Shown: positions 8,049 through 15,367, counted from the first letter of the stretch. The stretch: DNA of 26,665 bases from Sulfurimonas sp. (GCA_027056465.1 JALUKS010000117.1:1-26665), one strand, 5' to 3'. Notes: generated by a model not told the origin, from the sequence alone. Translations and numbers: made by a program.

Positions 8049-8086
8049 GAAAAAGGCAACTATTTTAAATTTTATGCTATAATTCT

Positions 8087-8111
8087 CTTAACTTTCGCAC
8101 CTAAATTCAAG
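8087..8111 (+). repeat. Left terminal inverted repeat of the IS
   Basis: Begins CTTAACTTTCGCACC and ends TTCAAG. The reverse complement of the right end is identical at 24 of 25 positions. Confidence 0.9.
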
Positions 8112-8292
8112 TAAAAAACATTGCCAAATTAGCAGGTAGCAGAGTATAAAGTAGCCATTCTTACAACTCTATACAAAAAATAGAACTTATGATTTCATAT
8201 AATTTCATAGTGATAATTTCCTCGGATAAAGCCTATAAATAGGGGTTTTATTGTATAATTTCAGTTATAAATCACCTCCTAAAGAGCCTAAA

Positions 8293-9191
8293 ATGATTGC
8301 TGAACAACTAATAAATATACTCAATGACAAACTAAGAAATCCAATTTACAAAACAATACAGCTAATAAATATCAAAGATATTTTAAATAAAAGTAACTTC
8401 ACGAAAAAAGAAGGTGTTGCAGTTCACTTAGTGGTGCTTCACTTTGTGTATATGCTGGTAATGAATAAAAAAATCACAACCTTTATGAAGCAAAGTGATA
8501 ATAGTTTTAAGAAGGATGTCTATTATCGACTCTTAAAAAATCAAAGCTACAACTGGAGAAAACTTCTTTCTCTATCCTCAGTCAAATTAATTTCATTTCT
8601 TCAAAAATTACAAAATCCAAAAAGTGTAAAAGTCTTTATTATCGATGACACGGTATTAGAAAAGCAAAATCAGGACTTTATGGCAAGATAAAATTTACCT
8701 ATTTTTCAGTTCTGATGGAACATAAAAAAGCTGGTAAAATAAGAATTGTTTTTATCAAAACTTCTAACAAATTAATCCCTATCGTATCAACAGATATAGA
8801 GATTAGCGATAGTGAAATTATTGAAATCTACAAGCGTAGATGGGACATCGAGCAAGGATATAAAGAACTCCGCCAACACTTTGGATTTGGAGAGGAAGAG
8901 AATAGAATCTATGAAGCTCTTATAGCGAGAATAACACTTTCTTTTTTCACTTATAATATAGTGAGCTATATTAATCGTATCAGTAATGAACCTCAAACAA
9001 TTGGAGGTTTGTTTAAAGATTTGGAATGTGAACTCTCAACTTTAGCTATAGCTATGCAAACTTTCATTGCTATACTTGAGGAAGTAGCTAAGATTGAGGA
9101 TATTGTAAATAGAAATGAGGATTTAACTTCTATTATCAGTGTACTACAGGATGTGACTCAGAAAATGCTTGGATTTAGGTGCGAAAGTTAA
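8293..9191 (+). pseudogene. IS4-like DDE transposase, centre deleted and frameshifted
   Basis: Two out-of-frame pieces of one gene. The first (about 8293-8691; ATG at 8293, with an alternative TTG at 8251) carries the N-terminal region and the first catalytic aspartate in VFIIDDTVLEK. The second continues in another frame from about 8665 (SGLYGKIKFTYF) to 9191 and has the C-terminal catalytic glutamate in YKRRWDIEQGYKELRQHFGF. The segment that should hold the second aspartate is absent, so a deletion with frameshift joined the two at about 8660-8675. The DDE triad is broken and the protein cannot be active. Subfamily assignment within the IS4-like group is uncertain. Confidence 0.85.
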
Positions 9192-9192
9192 G
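9168..9192 (-). repeat. Right terminal inverted repeat of the IS
   Basis: Its reverse complement starts CTTAACTTTCGCACC and matches the left end at 24 of 25 positions. The transposase stop codon (9189-9191) lies inside it. Confidence 0.9.
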
Positions 9193-9454
9193 CTCTTTAC
9201 CTCAGTTTTTAGCTTTTGGTGTTTACATTGGGGAACTTATAGCCCCATTATTTATAATATTGGGGCTTTATGCACGAGTAGCAGCAGTTATAGTTGCGTT
9301 TAATATGCTAGTAGCAATGTACCTTGCTTATGGCTTCTCTTTTGGATTAGCAAAATATGGTGGATTAGCTATGGAATCACCACTCATCTTTTTTATGATG
9401 GCGATAAGCATAGCATTTTTAGGAAGTGGTAAATTTAGTATTAACAATAGATAA
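9193..9454 (+). pseudogene. DoxX-family membrane protein, 5'-truncated by the IS
   Basis: What remains encodes about 86 residues: FLAFGVYIGELIAPLFIILGLY, then FNMLVAMYLAY, then GGLAMESPLIFFMMAISIAFLGSGKFSI, the last three-quarters of a DoxX-type four-helix membrane protein (family length about 130-150). The N-terminal helix is missing and the coding sequence begins exactly at the right end of the IS. An open frame could start at a GTG inside the inverted repeat (9179), giving 91 residues, but that start is an accident of the junction and has no good Shine-Dalgarno. The missing 5' part is not on the left side of the IS, so it was deleted. It converges on pssA with a 1-bp gap. Confidence 0.8.
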
Positions 9455-9455
9455 A

Positions 9456-10013
9456 CTAAGGATGCTTAACTTTTATGGTAGAGTTAAGTGTCCAAGCGAT
9501 AATTGCCATAGCTCCTATAACCACAACTGCCGGTAAAATTTCATAAGCATTAGTAAGATAAACCACCCACAAAAGAATAGCACCGAGTGGTGTTGGTACA
9601 CCTGTAAAGTACTTATCCACTTCTCCTGCATCTGCATTGAGGTTAAAGTGGATAAGTCTGCGAAGTCCTGATATAACATAGTAGATAGTTGTTACAGATG
9701 CGATAAGGAGCATAACGCCACTTAATTGTGTTGCATAGACTGCTTGAAAAATAAGAAATACAGGAACAAGTACAAAGCTTAGAAAGTCTGCAAAACTATC
9801 AAGTTGTACACCAAACTCATTGCTAAGATGGTATTTTCTTGCTATCTTGCCATCGAAAATATCAAATGCACCACCAATCCAAGCAAGAACTATTGCTAAA
9901 ATGAAGTTGTTTTGTGTGATGAAGTAGGTAGCCATAAGACCAGCTGTAATATTTACAAAAGTAAAAAGATTTGCGAGGTTAAAGTGTGAAGAGGGTGTCC
10001 AGAGAAATTTCAT
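9456..10013 (-). CDS. pssA: CDP-diacylglycerol-serine O-phosphatidyltransferase
   Basis: Makes phosphatidylserine, the precursor of phosphatidylethanolamine, in the inner membrane. The CDP-alcohol phosphatidyltransferase signature D-G-x2-A-R-x8-G-x3-D-x3-D is complete, running from DGKIARKYH to DSFAD at about 53-75. The later RRLIHFN and YFTGVPTPLGA segments point to the serine enzyme rather than the glycerol-phosphate enzyme (PgsA). Several membrane helices are present. At 185 residues it is shorter than the usual 230-260, lacking a C-terminal extension. It is divergent from feoA. Confidence 0.83.
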   Translation of the reverse strand: MKFLWTPSSHFNLANLFTFVNITAGLMATYFITQNNFILAIVLAWIGGAFDIFDGKIARKYHLSNEFGVQLDSFADFLSFVLVPVFLIFQAVYATQLSGVMLLIASVTTIYYVISGLRRLIHFNLNADAGEVDKYFTGVPTPLGAILLWVVYLTNAYEILPAVVVIGAMAIIAWTLNSTIKVKHP

Positions 10014-10084
10014 ATTTTGCCTTATAGTTTTTTTAGAAATGCTATTATAGCAAAAAGATAAAAAAATTAAGCTTCTCTTTAATT

Positions 10085-10103
10085 GATAATGATTATAATT
10101 TTA
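10085..10103 (+). promoter_or_regulatory. Fur box overlapping the feoAB -10
   Basis: Matches 15 of 19 positions of the classical Fur consensus GATAATGATAATCATTATC, including the first nine. A perfect TATAAT (10094-10099) lies inside it, so Fur bound with iron would block the promoter. It sits 22 bp before the feoA start. Confidence 0.75.
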
Positions 10104-10124
10104 ATGAAATTTGTAAGGATAATT

Positions 10125-10352
10125 ATGAAAACACTTTTAGACTGTCACAAAGATTGTAAGGTTAGAATAGTGAAACTCAACACGGGTGGTGAATTAAAAC
10201 AGCGACTTATCTCTTTTGGTATTATGAAAGGGGCAGAAGTTGAGGTTTTAGAGCATGCTCCTGCAAAGAGTACTATTGAGATAAAAGTTGGCAAGATGCG
10301 AATAGCTCTTCGTGGGGAAGAAGCAAAATTTATAGATGTGGAGAAGATATGA
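10125..10352 (+). CDS. feoA: Ferrous iron transport protein A
   Basis: A small SH3-like cytoplasmic protein of 75 residues that supports the FeoB iron(II) channel. The family pattern L..GGELKQRLISFGIMKGAEVEVLE...IEIKVGKMRIALRGEEA is clear. The ATG at 10125 is chosen because it follows TAAGGAT by 5 nt. An open frame extends upstream to 10083, but that region is the Fur box and promoter. The stop overlaps the feoB start by 4 bp (ATGA), so the two are co-translated. Confidence 0.93.
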   Translation: MKTLLDCHKDCKVRIVKLNTGGELKQRLISFGIMKGAEVEVLEHAPAKSTIEIKVGKMRIALRGEEAKFIDVEKI

Positions 10353-12487
10353 GTAGTGAAGATGCAAAAGTTTGCCCTATAACGGCAAACCATATAAAAG
10401 TAGCACTCGTAGGTCAGCCAAATGTTGGCAAAAGTATGCTTATCAACTCTGTTTCAAATGCCCATCTTCATGTTGGTAATTTTTCAGGGGTTACCGTCGA
10501 TAAGACAGAAGTTCTTTTTGACTATAAAAACTACCATTTTACTGTAGTTGATCTTCCTGGAACTTATGCTTTAACGGATTATACCATAGAAGAGCGAGTG
10601 ACAAATGAATATCTTTGTACAGAAGATTATGACATAATCATCAATGTCGTAGATTCAACAAACTTAGAGAAAAATCTGCAGCTTACTTCTGAACTGCTCA
10701 CTATGAGTAAAAAAGTAGTTATCGCATTAAATATGAGTGATGAAGCAGAAAAAGAGGGTATCAAGATAAATGCAGAGTATATGACCGAGCTTATCGGTGT
10801 ACCATGTATTAAAGTTTCAGCTGCTACAAAAGAGGGGATAGAAGAGCTTATTGAAGCCGTGGCAATTAAGCATGAAACATCAAAAAACAGACCAAAACTT
10901 GTTTTTAGTGAGTCTGTAGAAGAGGAGATAGCACAGTTAGTTTGGTATCTTGATAAACATAAATACAACTCTACAAATTCCTATAGAAATGTTGCAATAA
11001 ACCTTCTCAAAGGCAATAAAAAAACTTATGCCAAACTTCATGATGAGCCTATTTGGATAGAACTCCAACCCATCTTGATCGAAGCGACTAAGCATATAGA
11101 ACTGCATCATGATAGTGATGACATCAAAGAAGCATTTGCTGAAGAGTATGCCGCATTTAATCGTGGTATCGCAGCAGAAGTCCTTAAACAGAAGAAGGTT
11201 GAAGAGAAAAAAACTCTTACTGAAAAGATAGACTCTATTCTTATTCACCCCATCTTTGGTATTCCAATATTTCTCTTTTTTATGTGGTCACTTTTTCAGC
11301 TCACTTTTGTCATAGGAAATATTCCTATGGACTATATCAGTATGTTTTTTACATGGTTTGGAGACACTATAGGTGCGACCATAGGAAATGATGATATTCG
11401 CTCCCTTGTGGTAGATGGTGTTATTGCAGGTGTAGGTGCTGTAGTGCTTTTCGTGCCAAATATCATCATACTTTTTGTAGGTATCGCGCTGCTAGAGGGT
11501 ACTGGATATATGAGTAGAGTGGCGTTTCTACTCGATGGATTTTTTCATAAGTTTGGGCTTCATGGGCAGAGTTTTATCCCTCTTGTAACTGGTTTTGGTT
11601 GTTCTATTCCCGCTTATATGTCTGCGAGAATTTTAAAAAATGACCGTGATAGATTGCTTACACTCTTTATCATAGGTTTTATGTCTTGTGGTGCGAGACT
11701 TCCTGTATATGTACTTTTTTCTGGGGCTTTTTTCGCTCCTGATATGGCAGGGAATGTTCTCTTTGCTATCTATATAAGTGGGGCAATGTTAGGATTAATA
11801 GCTGCAAAAGTGCTTAAACTTACTGCGTTTAAAGGAAAAGATGAGCCTTTTGTTATGGAGATGCCAAAGTATAGACTGCCAACTTTCAAACTTATCTGGC
11901 ATACAGTTCTTACTAAGACTATGATGTATCTTAAAAAAGCGGGTACATTTATAGCAGGTGCAGCTATGCTTATCTGGTTTTTAAGTAACTATCCTCACAA
12001 TATTGATTTGACAAAGAGTTATGAGACGAAGATAGAAAAAACTCAGGATGTAAGAGAGAAAAATATACTAAAAAATCAACTCAGTGAAACTCAGCTTGAG
12101 CAGAGTTATCTAGGAAGGATAGGTAAGTTTTCAGAGCCACTCTTTGCACCTCTAGGCTTTGACTGGAAGATGAGTGTAGCACTTCAAGCAGGTATCGCTG
12201 CCAAAGAAGTGGTAGTCTCAACTCTTGGCGTTTTATATGCACTAGGTAATGATGTCGATCAAAATAGTAACTCTCTAATGGGGGCAATAAGTAAAAATAT
12301 ATCTTTCCCATCAGCAGTTGCATTTATCGTAGTTATTATGATTTATTTGCCATGCTTCGCAGCTTCGATAGTTTTTACTCGTGAAGCAGGGCATATAAAG
12401 TACTTCTTTTATCTCTTCGCGTTTACTTCCATAGTAGCTTATGTAATGGCGTTTATAGCTTATAATGTGACAAGTTTTTTACTCTAA
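10349..12487 (+). CDS. feoB: Ferrous iron transporter B
   Basis: Inner-membrane iron(II) importer of 712 residues with a fused N-terminal G domain. G-domain motifs: G1 GQPNVGKS at 22-29, G3 DLPGTY, G4 NMSD. The membrane part holds the two core motifs GFGCSIPAYMSARI and MSCGARLPVYVLF, whose cysteines are implicated in iron passage, plus a Gate-type region between them and the C-terminal helices. There is no C-terminal FeoC-like extension. It is controlled with feoA from the Fur-box promoter. Its stop is 1 bp from the stop of the convergent NYN gene. Confidence 0.97.
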   Translation: MSSEDAKVCPITANHIKVALVGQPNVGKSMLINSVSNAHLHVGNFSGVTVDKTEVLFDYKNYHFTVVDLPGTYALTDYTIEERVTNEYLCTEDYDIIINVVDSTNLEKNLQLTSELLTMSKKVVIALNMSDEAEKEGIKINAEYMTELIGVPCIKVSAATKEGIEELIEAVAIKHETSKNRPKLVFSESVEEEIAQLVWYLDKHKYNSTNSYRNVAINLLKGNKKTYAKLHDEPIWIELQPILIEATKHIELHHDSDDIKEAFAEEYAAFNRGIAAEVLKQKKVEEKKTLTEKIDSILIHPIFGIPIFLFFMWSLFQLTFVIGNIPMDYISMFFTWFGDTIGATIGNDDIRSLVVDGVIAGVGAVVLFVPNIIILFVGIALLEGTGYMSRVAFLLDGFFHKFGLHGQSFIPLVTGFGCSIPAYMSARILKNDRDRLLTLFIIGFMSCGARLPVYVLFSGAFFAPDMAGNVLFAIYISGAMLGLIAAKVLKLTAFKGKDEPFVMEMPKYRLPTFKLIWHTVLTKTMMYLKKAGTFIAGAAMLIWFLSNYPHNIDLTKSYETKIEKTQDVREKNILKNQLSETQLEQSYLGRIGKFSEPLFAPLGFDWKMSVALQAGIAAKEVVVSTLGVLYALGNDVDQNSNSLMGAISKNISFPSAVAFIVVIMIYLPCFAASIVFTREAGHIKYFFYLFAFTSIVAYVMAFIAYNVTSFLL

Positions 12488-12488
12488 A

Positions 12489-13226
12489 CTACTTGCCCAT
12501 TATAAAGAGGTTATTGCTGTTGTCAGTAACCTCTGTAAAACGCTCTTTAAGCTCCCTATCAAATGTCAAAATAAAAACATTTGCATTTGTGAGTCTCGCG
12601 TCTATGAATTTATTTAAAAGTACATCATCTGCTACATTTTTCCCATGGTCACACTTCACAAAGTCAAAAGAGTTAAGAGTTTTTCCATAGTCATAAAGAT
12701 TGGCTTCCCACTCTGCTCGTTTGAGATAAAGAGAGTCAGGATTGGCAGCCATGACTATATCTTTATCCTCTATCTCATACTTTTCAATTATCTCACTAAA
12801 GATAGAAGAGATACTTGAAAAGTTTTCTATATCCCAAAAAAGGTAGCTTTTGCTTGCCATACTTCTACTTTTTTTGTTAATGAGCTTGAGCCGTTTTGTG
12901 ATGTTGAAGTTACTATGGGCATGATCGTTTATAAGGAGTATAGAGTTTTTGAGTTTTACTGCATCGCTTACATTAAAACCTAAAATCTCACCCATTTCTA
13001 TGTAGAGCTCAAGGTTTTCTATCTCATCTTCTGAAGAGCCTTTTTGGTACTTCTTGAGTTTATGGAGTTTTGCATTTGAGAAGATAAGCTTTATACTCAT
13101 CTTTTCGTGGTTGGCATAAGCTTGCTTCACTCGAAAGAAGACATCTCTAGCTTCTATATTATCTGGAAGGGAGAGACTTCCTCGATACTTATGCTCAATA
13201 CTGATTTTTTGTTTATTTATAGACAA
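12489..13226 (-). CDS. NYN-domain (PIN-like) putative ribonuclease
   Basis: 245 residues. The C-terminal half (about 127-245) has the NYN/LabA-type pattern: YLFWDIENFSS (D132, E134, N135), then CDHGKNVADDVLLNKFIDA (D200, D201), then VFILTFDRELKERF (D223). These acidic residues form the metal site of PIN-like nucleases, so RNA cleavage is a reasonable but unproven guess. The N-terminal half (1-125) is charged and has no recognised domain. The start is a TTG with a weak Shine-Dalgarno (TTTAGG); the frame opens 9 bp after the stop of the upstream gene, so the two are likely coupled. Confidence 0.75.
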   Translation of the reverse strand: MSINKQKISIEHKYRGSLSLPDNIEARDVFFRVKQAYANHEKMSIKLIFSNAKLHKLKKYQKGSSEDEIENLELYIEMGEILGFNVSDAVKLKNSILLINDHAHSNFNITKRLKLINKKSRSMASKSYLFWDIENFSSISSIFSEIIEKYEIEDKDIVMAANPDSLYLKRAEWEANLYDYGKTLNSFDFVKCDHGKNVADDVLLNKFIDARLTNANVFILTFDRELKERFTEVTDNSNNLFIMGK

Positions 13227-13235
13227 AGAGAGTGC

Positions 13236-13889
13236 CTAAAGCAGACCGAAGAACTCTGCAGCATCTTCTTCATCATCTGTGAGATTCTCTTTGTCGAACT
13301 CTTTTTGTGTCTCCATCATGTTTTCTACATGGTTTTTAGCATACTCAAAAAAGATTTTTTCAGCCTCATCATCATCAAAAATAAAACCGAGACCACTAAA
13401 CTGGTACTGAGGTTCTTCTTGTTCTATACAAAGAGTGATACCCTCACACTTCTCTTCTGCAAGTTCTACAAGCTTTCTATAGTTGATGTTAAACTCAGTC
13501 GCTTGCCAACCAATCTCTTCAAGGTTTTTGTTAGAAAAATCAGCAACACCATCAGCAGTTGTGTCATCATAAGAACTTCTAGGAGTGTTAAGCCCTATAA
13601 GTTCTTGCCAATTTGAAAAGGCTTTGATAAGCACACGGTCATCATCCTCAACTATTTGGTAGTTTTTACCAAAAACTTCTGCTATCTTCATAGGAGTTGG
13701 AGGAGTAAGAGCACTTAGAAGTTTCGCAGAGTACTTTCCTTCAAAGATGAGTATCTCTTTATCTGCATAAGGAGGAGTCTTTATCTCACCCTTATAGTTC
13801 ACTGCAAATGTTTTTCCAGTGTTGATAGCCCCAATGAGCTCTTTTTTATTAGCTTTTATAATCTCTTTAAAAAGGTTAAATTTTTTCAT
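13236..13889 (-). CDS. Conserved hypothetical protein, partner of the NYN gene
   Basis: 217 residues, soluble, with an acidic C-terminus (DDEEDAAEFFGLL). No catalytic motif or named family is recognised. The ATG at 13889 follows AGGAAC by about 6 nt and is preferred to the ATG at 13919, which has no Shine-Dalgarno. It lies 9 bp upstream of the NYN-domain gene on the same strand and diverges from ilvC, so it is the lead gene of a two-gene unit. The central repeats of hydrophobic and acidic patches could form a protein-binding domain, but that is a guess. Confidence 0.7.
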   Translation of the reverse strand: MKKFNLFKEIIKANKKELIGAINTGKTFAVNYKGEIKTPPYADKEILIFEGKYSAKLLSALTPPTPMKIAEVFGKNYQIVEDDDRVLIKAFSNWQELIGLNTPRSSYDDTTADGVADFSNKNLEEIGWQATEFNINYRKLVELAEEKCEGITLCIEQEEPQYQFSGLGFIFDDDEAEKIFFEYAKNHVENMMETQKEFDKENLTDDEEDAAEFFGLL

Positions 13890-13957
13890 TTTAGTTCCTA
13901 TCTTGAATATTTTTCGCATTATACTTTAAACTAATAAAATATTTACAAAACTTTGAG

Positions 13958-13994
13958 TATAATGCCACAAATTTAATAAGAGTAAAGACTCTTA
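13958..13994 (+). promoter_or_regulatory. ilvC -10 box and leader hairpin
   Basis: A perfect TATAAT lies at 13958-13963. About 14 nt downstream is a 7-bp stem TAAGAGT/ACTCTTA with an AAAG loop (13977-13994), followed by the AAGGA Shine-Dalgarno at 14003-14007 and the ATG at 14013. The hairpin is too weak and lacks a T tract to be a terminator; it may stabilise the 5' end. Confidence 0.5.
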
Positions 13995-14012
13995 AACACT
14001 CAAGGAAATACA

Positions 14013-15035
14013 ATGGCATTAAATGTTTATTATGACAAAGACACAAGTTTAGACCTAATCAAAAGCAAAACAGTTGCAATGATAGGTTTTGGTTCTCAAG
14101 GACACGCACACGCAGAAAACTTAAGAGATAGTGGCGTTAATGTTGTTGTAGGTCTTCGTAAGAATGGTGCATCATGGGCAAAAGCTGAAGCGAAAGGTTT
14201 TGAAGTACTTAGTATAGCTGAAGCAACTGCAAAAGCAAATGTAATTATGATTCTTCTTCCTGATGAAGATCAAGCAAGAATTTACAAGGCAGAGATTGAG
14301 CCAAGCTTAAATGCTGGTGATACTATTGCCTTTGGTCATGGTTTTAACATTCACTATGCTGGGATTATTCCTGCTGCTGACATCAATGTTACTATGATTG
14401 CACCAAAAGCTCCAGGACATACAGTTCGTTCTGAGTTCGTTCGTGGTGGTGGTATCCCTGACCTTATCGCTGTTGGAAATAACCCTGCTGGAAACACTAA
14501 AGAGTTAGCTCTCTCTTATGCTTCTGCTATTGGTGGTGGTCGTACTGCTATCATCGAAACAACTTTCAAAGATGAAACAGAAACTGACCTTTTCGGAGAG
14601 CAAGCTGTTCTTTGTGGTGGTGTATCTTCTTTAGTTCAAGCTGGATTTGAGACACTAACAGAAGCTGGTTATGCTCCTGAAATGGCATACTTTGAGTGTC
14701 TTCATGAACTTAAACTTATCGTTGACTTAATGTTTGAGGGTGGTATCGCAGATATGAGATACTCTATCTCTAACACTGCTGAGTATGGTGACTATGTTTC
14801 TGGTAAACGTGTTATCAATGATGAGTCAAAAGCTGCAATGAAAGAAATCCTTAAAGAGATTCAAGATGGTAGATTTGCAAAAGACTTCATCTTAGAAGGT
14901 CAAGCAGGTTACCCTCGTATGAACGCTGAGCGCAACAACGATAAAACTAAGTTAATTACTGTTACTGGTAATAAACTTCGTGATATGATGCCATGGATCT
15001 CTGCAGGTAAAATTGTAGATCAAGATAAGAACTAG
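14013..15035 (+). CDS. ilvC: Ketol-acid reductoisomerase
   Basis: Second enzyme of valine and isoleucine synthesis (also feeding leucine): isomerises and reduces acetolactate or acetohydroxybutyrate with NAD(P)H and magnesium. At 340 residues it is the short class I form. The nucleotide-binding loop GFGSQGHAHAENLRDSG is at about 25-41, and the metal-binding region ETETDLFGEQAVLCGG and the later ECLHELKLI segment are intact. It is monocistronic here: the next thing downstream is the small RNA promoter at 15055, only 20 bp past the stop. Confidence 0.97.
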   Translation: MALNVYYDKDTSLDLIKSKTVAMIGFGSQGHAHAENLRDSGVNVVVGLRKNGASWAKAEAKGFEVLSIAEATAKANVIMILLPDEDQARIYKAEIEPSLNAGDTIAFGHGFNIHYAGIIPAADINVTMIAPKAPGHTVRSEFVRGGGIPDLIAVGNNPAGNTKELALSYASAIGGGRTAIIETTFKDETETDLFGEQAVLCGGVSSLVQAGFETLTEAGYAPEMAYFECLHELKLIVDLMFEGGIADMRYSISNTAEYGDYVSGKRVINDESKAAMKEILKEIQDGRFAKDFILEGQAGYPRMNAERNNDKTKLITVTGNKLRDMMPWISAGKIVDQDKN

Positions 15036-15054
15036 AGATTTACTTTTCTTATGG

Positions 15055-15060
15055 TATAAT
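15055..15060 (+). promoter_or_regulatory. -10 box of candidate antitoxin RNA A
   Basis: TATAAT in the context CTTATGGTATAATTTC, 20 bp after the ilvC stop. The tpiA-downstream copy has CTATAATTC in the same context (TTATGCTATAAT). Confidence 0.65.
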
Positions 15061-15066
15061 TTCGAC

Positions 15067-15171
15067 TGATTAGAAGTCTAGTATGTTACATCTCCTTTTG
15101 GATATTAAGCTGATTACTTAATATGTGGCAACTGAAGCCCAACTACTTTTTTGTAGTTGGGCTTTTTTTTT
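15067..15171 (+). ncRNA. Candidate antitoxin-like small RNA A
   Basis: Predicted from the promoter at 15055-15060 and the terminator ending at 15171, about 105 nt; the 5' end is approximate. It contains an 8-bp perfect hairpin ATATTAAG/CTTAATAT with the 7-nt loop CTGATTA (15102-15124). ATTAGAAGT (15069-15077) and CATCTCC (15089-15095) are complementary to the coding start of the peptide ORF at 15225. The loop CTGATTA is complementary to the loop of that message's terminal hairpin. Layout matches the RNA at 22699. The alternative is an ilvC 3' end with no separate function. Confidence 0.65.
15135..15171 (+). terminator. Rho-independent terminator of RNA A (and ilvC)
   Basis: 12-bp perfect stem AAGCCCAACTAC/GTAGTTGGGCTT (15135-15146 and 15153-15164), a T6 loop and a T9 tract. 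Confidence 0.92.
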
Positions 15172-15224
15172 GTCAAAAAAATTGTGGGTAGTGTTGGGTG
15201 GGAGTGTCACCATAAGGAATGGAG

Positions 15225-15284
15225 ATGCTTCTAAAACTTCTAATTTTATTGCTAATCATTGGGTATTTAACTCAACTGTTTTAG
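15225..15284 (+). CDS. 19-residue hydrophobic peptide A (toxin-like)
   Basis: Reads MLLKLLILLLIIGYLTQLF and stops at TAG. Shine-Dalgarno AAGGA (15214-15218) is 6 nt before the ATG; an in-frame ATG at 15219 sits too close to it. The peptide is nearly all hydrophobic with one lysine at position 4, like the second copy at 22861 (MLFKL start, 20 residues). Size and composition resemble type I toxins such as the Ibs peptides of E. coli, which act on the inner membrane; that likeness is by pattern, not proven homology. It is flanked upstream by an RNA able to pair with its start region. No clear promoter is seen between the terminator and the ORF; the shared G-rich box at 15191-15204 takes that place. 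Confidence 0.6.
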   Translation: MLLKLLILLLIIGYLTQLF

Positions 15285-15290
15285 TATTTA

Positions 15291-15311
15291 GAGGGGTCTA
15301 ATCAGCCCCTC
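15291..15311 (+). terminator. Terminal hairpin of peptide A message
   Basis: GAGGGGT/GCCCCTC stem (one T-G wobble) with loop CTAATCA, followed by ACTCTTTTC. TAATCAG (15299-15305) is the exact complement of the RNA A loop CTGATTA. Confidence 0.65.
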
Positions 15312-15355
15312 ACTCTTTTCACTACTTAGTTACCAAACGATTAGCTTCCATCTGT

Positions 15356-15361
15356 TATACT
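15356..15361 (+). promoter_or_regulatory. -10 box placing the response-regulator start at +1
   Basis: TATACT, then 6 nt (TCCCTT), then the ATG at 15368. No Shine-Dalgarno precedes the ATG, so a leaderless mRNA is predicted. Confidence 0.5.
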
Positions 15362-15367
15362 TCCCTT

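Larger units (their letters stand above)
8087..9192 (+). mobile_element. Degenerate IS4-like insertion sequence (1106 bp)
   Basis: Bounded by 25-bp terminal inverted repeats with one mismatch (8087-8111 and 9168-9192). Inside is one transposase gene that has lost its central part. No target-site duplication is seen: the left flank ends GCTATAATTCT and the right flank begins CTCTTTACC. Together with the beheaded doxX gene on the right, this suggests a deletion next to the element after insertion. The 180 bp before the transposase start hold no other gene. The element cannot move by itself, but the intact ends could still be used by a full-length relative elsewhere in the genome. Confidence 0.85.

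Noticed and set aside
9179..9454. Intact 91-residue DoxX gene starting at GTG
   Set aside because: The start codon is inside the IS inverted repeat and the family's first helix is missing; better read as a truncated pseudogene.
10083..10124. N-terminal extension of feoA
   Set aside because: The extra 14 codons are the Fur box and -10 region; the ATG at 10125 has the Shine-Dalgarno.
13890..13919. Upstream ATG for the unknown gene before the NYN gene
   Set aside because: It lacks a Shine-Dalgarno, while the ATG at 13889 has AGGAAC at good spacing.
15176..15224. Sigma-54 or sigma-28 promoter for the hydrophobic peptide messages
   Set aside because: Neither the GG/GC pair of sigma-54 sites nor the CGAT-type -10 of sigma-28 is present before either peptide.
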